Assembly: GCA_037044905.1 (NCBI GenBank) | Contig: JBAOKB010000058.1 | Span: 124,001 to 188,000 of the forward strand | Origin: Hortaea werneckii | Lineage: Eukaryota; Ascomycota; Dothideomycetes; Mycosphaerellales; Teratosphaeriaceae | Direction: 5' to 3' | DNA length: 64,000 bases | Shown here: positions 30,228 to 40,800 of the stretch, in pieces | Numbering within the stretch: the first letter of the stretch is position 1 | Layout of the letters: the number at the start of each line of letters is the position of its first letter | Program-made: the position numbers and the translations under genes | The notes under the pieces: model-generated | Told to the model about the DNA's origin: nothing | The model's database searches: none | The model's input: only the letters and a program-made list of their open reading frames with translations

Positions 30228-32389
30228 CTAAAGCGCCGAGAAGACGAATAGCTGCCCGGGAATTAGCAATGAACATGCAAAAGGTTTGGTTGGCCCCCTT
30301 CTCGGCCGATTCTTCAGGGCCGAAAAAGGTGGTCGCAAGAAGATAAAGGAAAAACTTACGTTGTTCGTCGCCGCAATAGCAATACTATCCTCCTTCGGAT
30401 GCCAGCTCATATGCAGGATCTTCTTGTTAAAATCAATCTGGTCCGCATCGGTCTCCTTACGCATACGCTGGGCGCCACCGGCAGGAGCAGGGCTGTTCGC
30501 CCTACTGCCCTTCTTGCCTCCGACGGTGTTCCCGGCACCCTGCGCACCTGGATTCATCGGGGTCGGGATGCCGACCTTCTTGGCCTTGAAGGCGGACTTG
30601 TCGGCTTGCAGGACGACTTCGGTGTCGTTGCCGGGCTCGGAAGGGTAGATCATGAAGTTGTTGTTGTAGGAGCCTGTCATGACGTTCCGAGCGTCGCCGG
30701 AGAAGGTGACCTCGAACTTGTCGAAGATGGAGTCGTTCTCGTACGTGTCGCAGAGTCGGGGCCGGAGGTGCTCGTGGATCGGGATCGTCTTTACCGGCTG
30801 CTTCTCCATGTTGACGTCCCAGATCTTGACGGTCAGGTAGTCGCGGGAGAGGATGTAGCGGCCGTCGGGGGAGAAGCGGACGTCAGAGATGGAGGAGATG
30901 ATTTCGGAAAAGAATGAGCGGGAGGAGGGATCTTCTTCTTGTTCGAATTCTGAAAGACATGCGTGTTAGTCATCCGCAGTTTGTGGCGAATACTGGTTCA
31001 AGTAACTTACGTTTCGCGTGCTCGTCGCACAAAGCCTTCTCCCGCATGTCCGCCATCTTGATCGTACCCTTACTGCTTGCGTACATGAACCAATTACAGC
31101 TCTGAGGATGGAACTCTGCAGCGGTGATGACCTCGGTCAGTTCCTCCATGTTGGCCGGCTTGATGTCCACGATGTTGAAGCTCTGGTCCTGGATGTTCAG
31201 ATTCCAGAGGTTTATCCGCAGATCGTCGGACGATATGAAGGTCTCGCCATCGCTATTGACGGAGATGCTGTTGATGTGATAGGCGTGTGCGTTTGCGTAC
31301 ACCCGTCGAGGGACTGCGGCGACAACGGTGTCGTGATGTGTCATTCGAGGGAACTTGAGGTCGGCCACATTTCTGAAATTCCGGTTGGGTTGTCGCACAG
31401 GACCGCCGCCATTTGCGCTGCCAACACCTGCCGGCGTGAGCTCTGAAGAGAGGTTGTTCTCTGCCACCACTTTCAGACTCTTCTCAAACACTTTCCAGAG
31501 CTTGATGGTCTTGTCGTTAGTGGACAAAAGGTAGTGCGAGGCATTTTGTCGCCGGCACCATTTGATCTTGTTGATCTTTTCTTCAATTTCCAGCGACTTG
31601 AGATAGTCGAACTCCGGCTCATGTGATTGGAACTCGGTGTGGAACTTGTATTCGCATGTCTTCTTCGTCTCGTTACGCTCGAAGAGAACCACACGGCCGC
31701 CTTTGTCTCCTGTCGCGAGGTAGTTGCCTGTTTGGTCGAACTCTACGGTGGAGATGATGTCGGCTTCTGTGATGTCTTCGACGTCACCCTTGTCACCGAA
31801 GCATCTGCAAAGAAGGTGGTCAGCAAGCGTTCTGTTCTGCCAACCGTGCTAGGAGTCATGCCGCACTGCTGAAAGTGCCAGGCAGACGCGTAAGAGACGT
31901 CCTGGTGCTCGGTTTCTGAACCCTGGCTGGATCTCCTGGAGGAAGCTGAATCCCCGCCAACCGCTTCGGCAGCATGGGTAGATGTGCGCTTGAGTTCCGG
32001 CATATCGGATGGCGCGTGACTTGCTGTCGATGCAAGAGACGCGGTGTCTGAGCTGGTTTTATCCTTGGCAAGCTCTTCCCCGGACAGCGCCTGTTCATCC
32101 TGGCGGTCGTCGTCCAGCTCTTCCTGTCCGCCATGCCGCCACCCCGGCCGGTTGGTGCGGTCGCCAATGGCGGTCTTGATCCTTGCTAGCATGTTCCGCT
32201 AAGGCTGCTGTTGACCCATCTCCCATTCCAGCCCAGGTGCCTTTCTCATCTCCACCGCAGCTTTGACCCCACGTTCCCAACGTCCAGATCCGGCATGACA
32301 GGAAGGTCCAGACAGACAAAAAGAGAAGGCAGCACTTACTGAGTGAACTTCCAGGTAGGAGTGGGCGTCCCATCGCTGGCATCCACCAT
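30228..32389 (-). CDS. CDC55: PP2A regulatory subunit B (B55 / Cdc55 type), WD-repeat protein
   Basis: Exons on the minus strand: 32389-32340, 31804-31011, 30949-30360 and 30251-30228, giving 485 residues. The start is MVDASDGTPTPTWKFTQ, joined to CFGDKGDVEDITEADIISTV. Seven WD-type blades are expected and several signatures are visible: TGNYLATGDKGGRVVLFER, KINKIKWCRR, LSTNDKTIKLWKV, SDDLRINLWNL, DVRFSPDGRYILSRDYLTVKIWDV, MTGSYNNNFMIYP and ATNNLFVFSAL at the very end. The FHTEFQSHEPEFDYLKS segment is a B55 hallmark. B55 directs PP2A to substrates in mitosis, morphogenesis and stress responses. Intron 1 is unusually long (535 nt) and contains an alternative first exon (next entry). The last exon is only eight codons including the stop. 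Confidence 0.92.
31867..32192 (-). CDS. Candidate alternative first exon of the PP2A B-subunit gene
   Basis: Inside the 535-nt intron 1, an ATG at 32192 opens 108 codons plus two bases, ending at CA before gtgcgg (31866). Joined to the shared acceptor at 31804 (ctgac branch site, then tttgcag), it restores the same glutamine codon and frame as the normal exon 1. The residue pattern at the junction is AWHFQQ-CFGDK, against TWKFTQ-CFGDK in the normal form. The intron would be 62 nt, typical of this genome. The encoded extension starts MLARIKTAIGDRTNRP and is acidic, then Ser/Thr-rich (DKTSSDTASLASTASH, SSRRSSQGSETEH). The isoform would have 577 residues. This is inferred from sequence only; I know of no described counterpart. 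Confidence 0.55.
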
Positions 32390-33050
32390 CTTCCCGATCC
32401 GTCGAACCTGCCGTGTCTGCTGGGGGGTGCGGCGCGCGCGCTAAGGTATCTCAGACCGGTGCTCGTTGCAAGCCGCCAGTGGTCTTTCCTATCCGGCTTC
32501 CAACCTCTGCTGCTTCGCCCAGCTGATCACGCCTTCCGTGGTGGTTGTTCCCAAACGAGCGGTATGAAGCTCGCGGGGGGGTGCGGCAGGGCGGTGAAAG
32601 CTGGTGAGGCGGACGGTTTCGCTGCGCGGAACGCGGGCACAAGCGGGAGATGCTCGGAGGGGGGCGCGAACAAGAAGGGAAGGGATTACAAAGGCGTACA
32701 AAGGGCACGTGAGTGAGAGAGAGGGAGGAAGAAGAAGATGGGCGCGTGTGGATGACGGGCAATCAACTGGAAGGGCGGAGGGTGGTGCGGTTGGAAGGGT
32801 AGCGAGTGGTTGTACCTGAGAGCCAGCCCTCCCTCTGACGTACCGCTCCTTTCACCACTGTCTGCGAAAGTCTCGGCGGCCGCCCCGCTGGGACTGTGGA
32901 GCTTCATTGTGCCTGAGGCTAGCATTTTGATTGACTCCAGCTTCACTTCAACACTGTGAGACTCTGATGCATGCGCAAGACATATCAAGATGGTGCAAAA
33001 CTACCACTATTCATACAACCTAATACAATCAGTAGAATCAGAAATCGACG
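32390..33050. other. Promoter/leader region of the PP2A B-subunit gene
   Basis: This 661-bp gap lies between the B-subunit ATG and the next minus-strand stop codon. It has short GC-rich frames without motifs and a run of purine-rich gag/gga repeats near 32715-32740. No gene was seen. Confidence 0.45.
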
Positions 33051-33653
33051 CTAATATGCCTGACCAATCCCCAAACTCCTCGCCACGCTCTGCCGCCAAC
33101 TACTCCTCACACCAGCACCAGCATAATACCTACTCTTCTCCTTCCTCTCCCTAAACCCAGGCATCTGCTGAGACCCGTCCGTCTGCTCAACCACCACCAC
33201 TGGTCCCCCCGAACCCCTAAAATCCAACGCATCAACATCCCGCGCCGGACGCACCTTCACCCTGGCCATCTCCACAGCAGGCGGCAAACCATACGTCCCT
33301 GCGCCCATCCTCCCTAACTCACCTCCAAAACCAGACCCCCTCCTCTTCGTCTTTTGCTGTTGCTCATGCTGCACCATCCCGCCCTCCGCAAGAGGGACCT
33401 CACGGTTCCAGAAATGATGCAACTCCCTGCCATCCGTGGCGAAGGAGCTACGTCTCCGGTCGCCGCGCCGGCGCCGGCGCGAACAGAGCCGTCCGTAGCC
33501 GCAGGCGCAGTAGAGGGCGATGGCGAGGCCGAAAGCGGTCAGGGCGCCGACGACGGCGAGGATGACGATGGTGGCTGTGTTGAGGCCGTTGCGGGCAGGG
33601 TTGTCGGCTGCGGAAGTCGGCGGGAGGGTGGTGGGCCGGGATGGGTCGGCCAT
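33051..33653 (-). CDS. Small single-pass membrane protein of unknown function, 200 aa
   Basis: A single exon from the ATG at 33653. A polar, Pro/Thr-rich N-terminus of about 26 residues precedes one strong membrane helix (TATIVILAVVGALTAFGLAIALYCACG). A very basic stretch follows (RRRRRGDRRR) and then a polar C-terminal region with Gly/Arg and aromatic residues (GELGRMGAGTYGLPPAVEMA, DVDALDFRGSGGPVVVVEQ). The positive residues after the helix suggest the long C-terminal part faces the cytosol. The N-terminus lacks a cleavable signal, so this would be a signal-anchor protein. No family recognised. Confidence 0.7.
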   Translation of the reverse strand: MADPSRPTTLPPTSAADNPARNGLNTATIVILAVVGALTAFGLAIALYCACGYGRLCSRRRRRGDRRRSSFATDGRELHHFWNREVPLAEGGMVQHEQQQKTKRRGSGFGGELGRMGAGTYGLPPAVEMARVKVRPARDVDALDFRGSGGPVVVVEQTDGSQQMPGFRERKEKSRYYAGAGVRSSWRQSVARSLGIGQAY

Positions 33654-34262
33654 AAGGGATTTTTGTTAGTTGTGTTCTTGGGTCTTCACGTTTTTGTGCT
33701 CGAGATGAGATGTCTCTAGTTCTCTCCCGCACTTTGGTTGAGGAATGTAGCGGATCAGGACTAAGACTTTTCCTTTGTTATGTCTTCTGCAGTAGGTGTG
33801 ATTCAGTAAACCCGGTGTGAGGACTCAAGAAGATTTTGTGGCAGATGCTGAAATGTTTCAGATCGGGACGCAACAAGAAGTCTCGAGAACATGTGCCAGA
33901 CGACAATGAGTTTGTACCGCGCCTTGACAGGGCCACGACGGTAATTGATCAATTTTCAGCTGGGGAGGGCTTTGGGCACGGCTTTGTTCTCGCGGAACGG
34001 GGTGAAGGGCAGACAAAGCCACACCCTGTTCTCCCCTCGTGCTTGTCAATGCAATGCGGCAACGAAGTACTGCCGAGACAAAGAACATTTGGGTGGCGAG
34101 TGTCTTGACTCTGAGCTCCGTTATGAGTTTATCAGCGGGAACGCAGTCGCGTTCGCGAGTCAAGTGTGGGAAGTAGAGTAGATGAAAGTAAAGAGGCGTT
34201 ACCATCAATTACCATCTCGGACATTACCGGTATATCTCTACATAAAATGTAAGCAGACTCTT
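33654..34262. other. Intergenic region, 609 bp
   Basis: This lies between two minus-strand genes. Short open frames on both strands have no motifs. I see no repeat or RNA gene. It should contain the promoter of the small membrane protein gene and the terminator of the lipase gene. Confidence 0.45.
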
Positions 34263-36860
34263 CTATCCCAGCGGATTCCCCTTCTCCTGCAAATCCGTAA
34301 AAGCCGGTATTGACATCTTCCTCCCGGGCATCCGCGGACTAACAGGAGGCGAAGCCTTCTCCGTCTCCGCCTCGGGGACACCATGCCCGTATTCCTCTTC
34401 CTCCTCTTCCAAAAAAATATGCTCGCCCGGTTTCTCCTTCGAATGCGCCGTGACGGTACTAGGTGGACGCTGGTTTTCGTCCTCCGGTCCGACAGCGGCA
34501 ACTTTCTCCCCTCTCACCTTGCCATTCCCATTCATCTGAACCTGTGGAAAGGGTGCGCCTTCGCTAATACTCGCCATGCGTAATCGACCCCCACTATGCA
34601 ACATAGGGACATCCTTGGTGACATCCGGGGTTTCCATCAGCGGCCTCTCGCAGCCGACGGGGGTCCGACAGATCATCTGGCTCTCAGGGTCGACAGTGCG
34701 CCAGATGACCTCGCGGACTTCCTTGCCCACTTTCTCGATCGCGTCCATGGCCCAGATGACGTCGAGGTGCTCGTAGCCTTCGATGATCTTCTTGTGCACG
34801 ATTCGCACGTGGGGTTCGCGGCCGCGATCGAAACGGCGCAGGAGGCGCTTGCCGTCGACGAGGTCGTCGGCGCCGCAAACCCACAAGGCGAGAGGTGGGA
34901 ATTGGTCGTTGTACCAGGAGTATTTCCCTCGCGTGCTGTCGTGGTGCTGGTGCGTGAGGGTTTGGCAGTGGAAGCTCATCGTTCGGTGGAAAGATGTCAG
35001 GTTCCGCTGTAGCTTCCTGCGTTCGGATGTTCCCTTCTCTTGTTGTCGACGCTGGGCGTAGTAATTGCTGATCACCTCGTCGTCTTCTTCGTCCTCCTTA
35101 TCTTCCAGCTTCCCCGCTTCTCGTGTGGCGAGGATGCATTTCTGCTTCGCAAAACACTCGCGCCCTAGCCACCATCGCATACTCTCTGCCGAGACGTACG
35201 TGGGCGCCCATTGGAACATGCGGTTTCTCAGTCCCCGGTCCCATCGAGTATCCGACCATGAGAAGAGGAAACTGAAGACATGGTAACCCATCCATGAGTA
35301 GAACGGTCCGGGAAGAATCTTATGCGCTAGCATCATCAGCGGGATGAATGCGTGAATCCCAAATATCAGCCTAAAGATCGCTGGGCTGATCAATCTCATT
35401 ACTTTAAAGTATATCTTCCCGATCAGCGATCCAGCGTAAGCAGCAGGTGCCAACGCGCAGAAGACGGAGATCTTCTCGCCAATATCAGGTCGCTGCTCTT
35501 TAGCGAGTGCGACAAATGTCTGGGTTGTGCCCTGGCTATGGCAGATGAGCGCTAGCTTTGGGAAGCCTGTCTCTGCTAGCACGCGGCTAATGAGTGCCGG
35601 AAGGTCCATAACGCCCATTTGGCGGATATTCCACGCCCACATGCGAGGGTCTGAGTATTGTAGTAGTGTATGTTTAGGATCGAAGCCACATCTATTGTTG
35701 CCAAGCCAAACATCGTAGCCGGATTTGGCGAGATAGAAAGCGAGTGAGTCGTCGTCTGTACAGCAATAAGCGCCTGCTGACTGGAGCAGGCCATGCATCA
35801 TGAGGATCGGGTACTTCTTCTGGCCATCTGGGAAAGGCTGCGCCTCTGCAAACCCAGAGTCACGGGGCTCAGAGGTGAAGACGTCCGGCGAGTCCATCTT
35901 ATGTCCTTCAGGAGGTGGTTGCCGGTAGTCGCGCGGGTTGAAGAGGTGAATCAGCTCGATTATGAATCCGTCTTCGGTCTGAACGTCGAAGCTCTCTGCA
36001 TCTAGGCCTACACGACGGGCATAGTAGCCTACGTCTACGACGAGCGGGTCTGGCCCACCTTCCGTAGGCACGAACTCGCCATCTTGTGGAATGTTCTTGC
36101 CCTTCTCGCCGGATGGCGTAGTTGTACCCTTGGCCTGCTGCTGCTTGAGCCAGGCATCGTCCGCTGCCTTTCTCTCCTGTGCACGCTTCTTCTCTTCCCC
36201 ATAGAAAGGTCTCCGTTTCTTCGGGTCTCGGAAGGTCGCGCGGATCGTAGCATTTTTCAATATCCTTGGTACCGACTCGACGATAGCACCGGCTACGATG
36301 GCTAAGAGGAAGTACAGCGACAGCACTGACGAGATCATGCGGAACAGCCAGCACTGGACCGTTCGCAGGAACGTCGGCGGGCCATATACTGGTAGCGGTG
36401 GAAATAACGGGTTCGTACTAGAGGGCGGGATGGCTTCGCGCAGAGGCGCGCCTGGCGTATCGGTCTGGTGCTCACTGCCTTGCGGTGCCGCCGACGAGGG
36501 TGGTAAACAGGTTCCATGGGCCGTTCCATCTTTGCTTGGTCTTACTGCGCCTGCCGGCTGACTACTCGGCGCTTCCGTCCCATGCACGTCGTTTCGAAGC
36601 GCGTTGAGTTTCACAGCCTCCTCTACTGGTATGGTTGGCAACCGTCCTCCGTCCGCCGTCTCGACTACGGGGTCCAGCGGTGTAATGAATTTGGCCTCGA
36701 TGGCCTGAGTCGAGCCTGTCCCATCGTCTTCTTGCGTGGGTCGGAACTGCGCCAATCGCTCGGCCTGTTGCGCGAAGTCTCGTTCTTGTTTCTCGTCGTG
36801 GTGCTGCGGGTCCAGGACTATGTCCCGAGCCTCATCGCCGGTATGTTCGGAGCTTGGCAT
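34263..36860 (-). CDS. Steryl ester hydrolase / acid-lipase-like protein (Yeh/Tgl1 type)
   Basis: A single exon of 865 residues from the ATG at 36860 (MPSSEHTGDE); the frame upstream runs only to a TTG. A 180-residue disordered N-terminus precedes a membrane segment (CWLFRMISSVLSLYFLLAIVAGAIV). The lipase domain starts with DVQTEDGFIIELIHLFNPRD, as in acid lipases. Catalytic elements follow: oxyanion MMHGLLQSAG, a disulfide-like region GNNRCGFDP, nucleophile CHSQG in LALICHSQGTTQ, acid in CGADDLVD, and His in GYEHLDVIWAMD. The C-terminal 150 residues are polar. Yeast relatives hydrolyse sterol esters at lipid droplets or the plasma membrane. The insert between the S and D residues contains acidic EDKEDEEDDE. 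Substrate inferred from family only. Confidence 0.85.
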   Translation of the reverse strand: MPSSEHTGDEARDIVLDPQHHDEKQERDFAQQAERLAQFRPTQEDDGTGSTQAIEAKFITPLDPVVETADGGRLPTIPVEEAVKLNALRNDVHGTEAPSSQPAGAVRPSKDGTAHGTCLPPSSAAPQGSEHQTDTPGAPLREAIPPSSTNPLFPPLPVYGPPTFLRTVQCWLFRMISSVLSLYFLLAIVAGAIVESVPRILKNATIRATFRDPKKRRPFYGEEKKRAQERKAADDAWLKQQQAKGTTTPSGEKGKNIPQDGEFVPTEGGPDPLVVDVGYYARRVGLDAESFDVQTEDGFIIELIHLFNPRDYRQPPPEGHKMDSPDVFTSEPRDSGFAEAQPFPDGQKKYPILMMHGLLQSAGAYCCTDDDSLAFYLAKSGYDVWLGNNRCGFDPKHTLLQYSDPRMWAWNIRQMGVMDLPALISRVLAETGFPKLALICHSQGTTQTFVALAKEQRPDIGEKISVFCALAPAAYAGSLIGKIYFKVMRLISPAIFRLIFGIHAFIPLMMLAHKILPGPFYSWMGYHVFSFLFSWSDTRWDRGLRNRMFQWAPTYVSAESMRWWLGRECFAKQKCILATREAGKLEDKEDEEDDEVISNYYAQRRQQEKGTSERRKLQRNLTSFHRTMSFHCQTLTHQHHDSTRGKYSWYNDQFPPLALWVCGADDLVDGKRLLRRFDRGREPHVRIVHKKIIEGYEHLDVIWAMDAIEKVGKEVREVIWRTVDPESQMICRTPVGCERPLMETPDVTKDVPMLHSGGRLRMASISEGAPFPQVQMNGNGKVRGEKVAAVGPEDENQRPPSTVTAHSKEKPGEHIFLEEEEEEYGHGVPEAETEKASPPVSPRMPGRKMSIPAFTDLQEKGNPLG

Positions 36861-37867
36861 TTCATCGCATTCGCTAACAGCAGTAGTGCTGTCTGGTGGA
36901 CTTGGGAACTTTTCGACCAAATTTCACCACCTCACAGCGACAGGGAAGAGGAACTGTGGTAGTCTAGTACCTTTCAAAACTCGACCAGAAGACACGGCGA
37001 CTGTGAGAAGAGCGAACGACGACGACGACGACGACGACTATCGACAACAATGCCCAGCAGTGACGCGCAGCCACAAAGAAGTGGCGCCGCTGCCAACCGC
37101 CTACTTTACTAGCTGTGGTGATCGTTGCCTTGCCGTCATCCGTCGTGGTTGAACGCGGCGGCAGATGGACTGCATGACGTATGTGCAGGGCAGATTAAAT
37201 TGAGCGGGCATGTGCGGTCAACATCAAGCCTCCGCGGGAGAGCCAGAACGACGTCTGCGAGGTCTGGTAGCATAACAGGTTGATAACAGTCCCGGGAGAG
37301 GCAGCCAAGATCTGGGTATCCTGTTTCGAAGATACCTGCGCGCCTTCCGATCCGAGAACCTGCATCACTGCCGGGATACTGATTAGCACTACTACTGGCA
37401 GTGACCGGGCGCACCGGGAAGTTTCGGCTGATTCTTGAAGACCCTCCGCGTTCATGACAGCCGAGCCGAGTGCGGAATCAGCCGCTGGGCTCTTCCCCGC
37501 GTGTCCTACTGTACCTATAGGAGGTAGCTGTCTGCAGCTGGGTGCATCATGTGAAAGCTTGTGATTCGAAGGCAATTCCTATGTAGCTTTGGTAGATGAG
37601 GAGGTCGGTTGCCCGCTGGGTGTAGCACGGGTAGCATTCAGAGGGCGTATACGATCAGCAGATGCTCTGCAGTAGCAAGTCCCCTCCTCTGCAAGATACA
37701 TACCCATCTCGCCCCATTGGTGATCAGCCCAGGCTGTCGGTCTTTGCTTAGCCTCGGTCCGACCAATAGCGATCTTCTAGTATTCACGCCCGCTCCCTGA
37801 ACCTGCGCTGGCCGAGCACTTGACAACTGTGACTTGGTAGAAGAGAAGAGCCAAACAGGAGGCGGAA
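36861..37867. other. Divergent intergenic region between the lipase gene and PEX6
   Basis: These 1007 bp hold both promoters. A short CGA/GAC trinucleotide run lies at 37016-37038. A 126-codon minus-strand frame (37575-37195) begins at TTG and has no motifs. Nothing else was seen. Confidence 0.5.
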
Positions 37868-40800
37868 ATGGCCTACGATATCCCTAGACCTGGCACGTTG
37901 AAGAGGAAGAGAAGAAGGAGAGAAGACCGGCCGGCTGTCTCCGCGAAGCTCTTCCTGGACAGCAACCTGAAGGGAGAGGTCGGAGTGCTCTCTCAGGATC
38001 TAGTAGAGGATTTGTTCCCAGGACACGTTGTAGGTGAAGATGGCGCACATCTGTATGCAGCTATCACGTCTTGGACACCCAACCCAGCTGCCGGCGAGAC
38101 AAACTGGTCGATCCTGCCTTTCCGAGCACAAGAGAAAGACGAGAAACAACTTCCACCTTCGACGCTGCGCTTCCCCACCAGCGCTTCAGGCACGCAGGCC
38201 TTCGTAAATCTGGTCCAATCGCTGTCTCCCAACAGAACGCTGAGGCAGAACGCGGCCATCGAAGTCAGGGTGACCGACGTTTGTCCACTGACCTTGGACA
38301 CGATATACGTCTCAGTAGATACCGAGGCTATCAAGAAGTTCAGCGCAGTGCAGAAGAGATACGGCGGAGGTTTTGGGCAAACCAATGGCTCTCTTGGCAA
38401 GAAAGGCAGCAGGCTTGCGTTGGAACATGGGCAAGGACAGGGCTCTGAAACTGACGAAGCTGCTACGCGGAAAGCACTCGTCAATAATGCTCTCGGGCGT
38501 GTCACCGTTGTGCACACTGGCGATATCTTGCCCCTAGATCTGGCTCATCCGGTTACACACGTGGCAGCTCCGCCGGGAAAGATACTGGCATGCGAGCCGG
38601 TCGCGCAGGGCCTGGTAGCACACAGCACTAAGATCGTCTTGGTAACGGCGGCTGAACGGAGGCAGAATGCCCTGAATAGCAGATCACTCATGTCGCCTCG
38701 ACTTGAGGAAGAAACAGATGAGGACACTACAAATGAGAGCTTCTACTCCGCAGTCGAAGAGAACACCTCTCCTGCGAAGCCATTACGACCTGTGGTGACC
38801 TCGAAGGCAACGACCGATCATTCGAATACTGAAGATCTCTTTGAAGATAGCACTGAGGAGAGCAATCTCTCCGACGACTCAGATGACATGATTTCACTGG
38901 CTAAGCCGGGTCTGACTGATCAACCCTCAGGCTTGAGCTCGGCTGTCACGTCTGCTACCCCGAGACCGTTCGGTAGCAGAACAAACGGCATTAGTACTCC
39001 AGGTTCGGTCTACTCACACATGAGTACCAGCACAATCCGAGGAGGACAGGCAACACGAAGTAAAGTCTTCCGAGCACAAGGCCTTCTCGAGCGCATTTCG
39101 GACGAGCTATTGCATCCTCGGCCATCTAGTGACGAGGATGAGGAAGCGCGGGTGTACGTCGATGCAACCTCGCTTGCCAGACTGGGCTGCTTTTCCGGAG
39201 ACTGGGTTAAGCTAGAAGCTGTGGAGAATCATGGTCTACCTCAACTCAGCGCTTTCGGAGCGTTGGATGGCTCTGCCGCACAAGCCTGGCGGCCGGTCAA
39301 AGTCTTTGGGCTGCCGGAAAGTATGTCCAAACGACCTCCGCCGCGATATCAACTCAACAGAGGCCGCGGCAGGCGAGATAGTATCTCGTCCGTGACTACC
39401 ACCTCTGCAGCGGCACCAACCCTCTACATGTCTCCAATCCTCCTCTCCAACCTGAAGCAACCTGAGAACGTGAGCTTGGCGCCTCTTGCACTCAAGCGCC
39501 CAGCCATGAAGAGACCGTCGAATGTGAGACCAGCCTCTGCCGCCCAGAGACAGCCCCCAACAGCTACTGAGGTAACCTTGCGGAAAGTCGTGACGCCGCT
39601 GTCAACGGAAAGGGCGCTGAACAATGTGCTTTTTGCGAATCTAAAGGAGTATTTCGAGCGGAAGCAACGCATCGTAAAGGCTGGTGACCTCATCACTATA
39701 CCAATCGATGAGTCTCTCGGACGTTCACTCTTCGAAGGCAGCCTGGAGCAGGACGACGCCAACAGTGCTCTGCTGACCCAGTGGCAGCCCCAGCCAGGAC
39801 AGAAAGACAGCGATGCTGGTGCGTCTATGAATGCTGCTTGGTTTGCTATTGAGTCCGTCAGCGCCGCGACTCCGGATGATGAGTCTGGCGAGGGCCCAGA
39901 TACGTGGGCAGGTGCCGCTCTTATTGACCCTACACGCATGACGATGAAGCAGTCTGGTGACGAACGCAGGAAGCTTCCTTCTGCCACAAAGAACGCCTGG
40001 CCCTACTATCTTGGCGTACGCAAAACACCGCCTAAGTCTCCCTCTCCCACCTCCACTGCTGGTCCGGGGAAAATGGAAGTCCCGGAACCATATGTTTCAA
40101 GTTTGCAGAGACGGCTGAGAGAGTTAGTGTCTGTCTCTACAAGCCCACGGGCCATGCATCTTGGTATGCCGCCATTGTCTGTACTAGTGACTTCAACGCA
40201 ACGGAGCATTGGCAAGGCCTACCTTGTCCAACGGGTCTGCGCAGATCTCGGCTTACACTACTTCCCGATCGACGCTTATGATCTCGCCTCAGAAGGCGGG
40301 CAGGGTGTTGACACGCAGGCACAAGGACTCCTCGAGGCTCGCTGCGAGAGGGCGCTGGACTGCGGGCCTGAGAACACCATCATCTGTATCAAGCACATTG
40401 ACACTTTGGCCTCCGATCGAGTAGCAGCTTCGCTAAAAGATGTCCTGCAGAACGCGAGAGTCCTCGTTGCCACGACTTCTGATGCGGATAAGATTCCCGA
40501 TTCGGTCAGAGGTCTGTTCTCGCACGAGCTCGAAATGACTGCGCCGGATGAAGGGGAGCGAGAAGGCATCCTCAAGGACATCGTGGCGGAGTCTGGTATC
40601 GCTCTATCGCCAGAAGTCGACTTGGGTTCCATCGCCGTGAAGACCGCGGCGCTTGTGGCAGGCGATCTGCTGGATGTTGTAGACCGCGCCACGATTGCCA
40701 GGTCGGAGAGGCTCAACGCGCTTACGAAGTCTGTATCAGAGGCTGCCGGTACTACCATCACTATCAAAGACATTCAGCTCTCGGGTGGCGCAGCTGCGAG

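Noticed and set aside
32095..32382. 95-codon minus-strand frame overlapping PP2A exon 1
   Set aside because: Different frame from both first exons; it has hydrophobic stretches but no start or splice logic.
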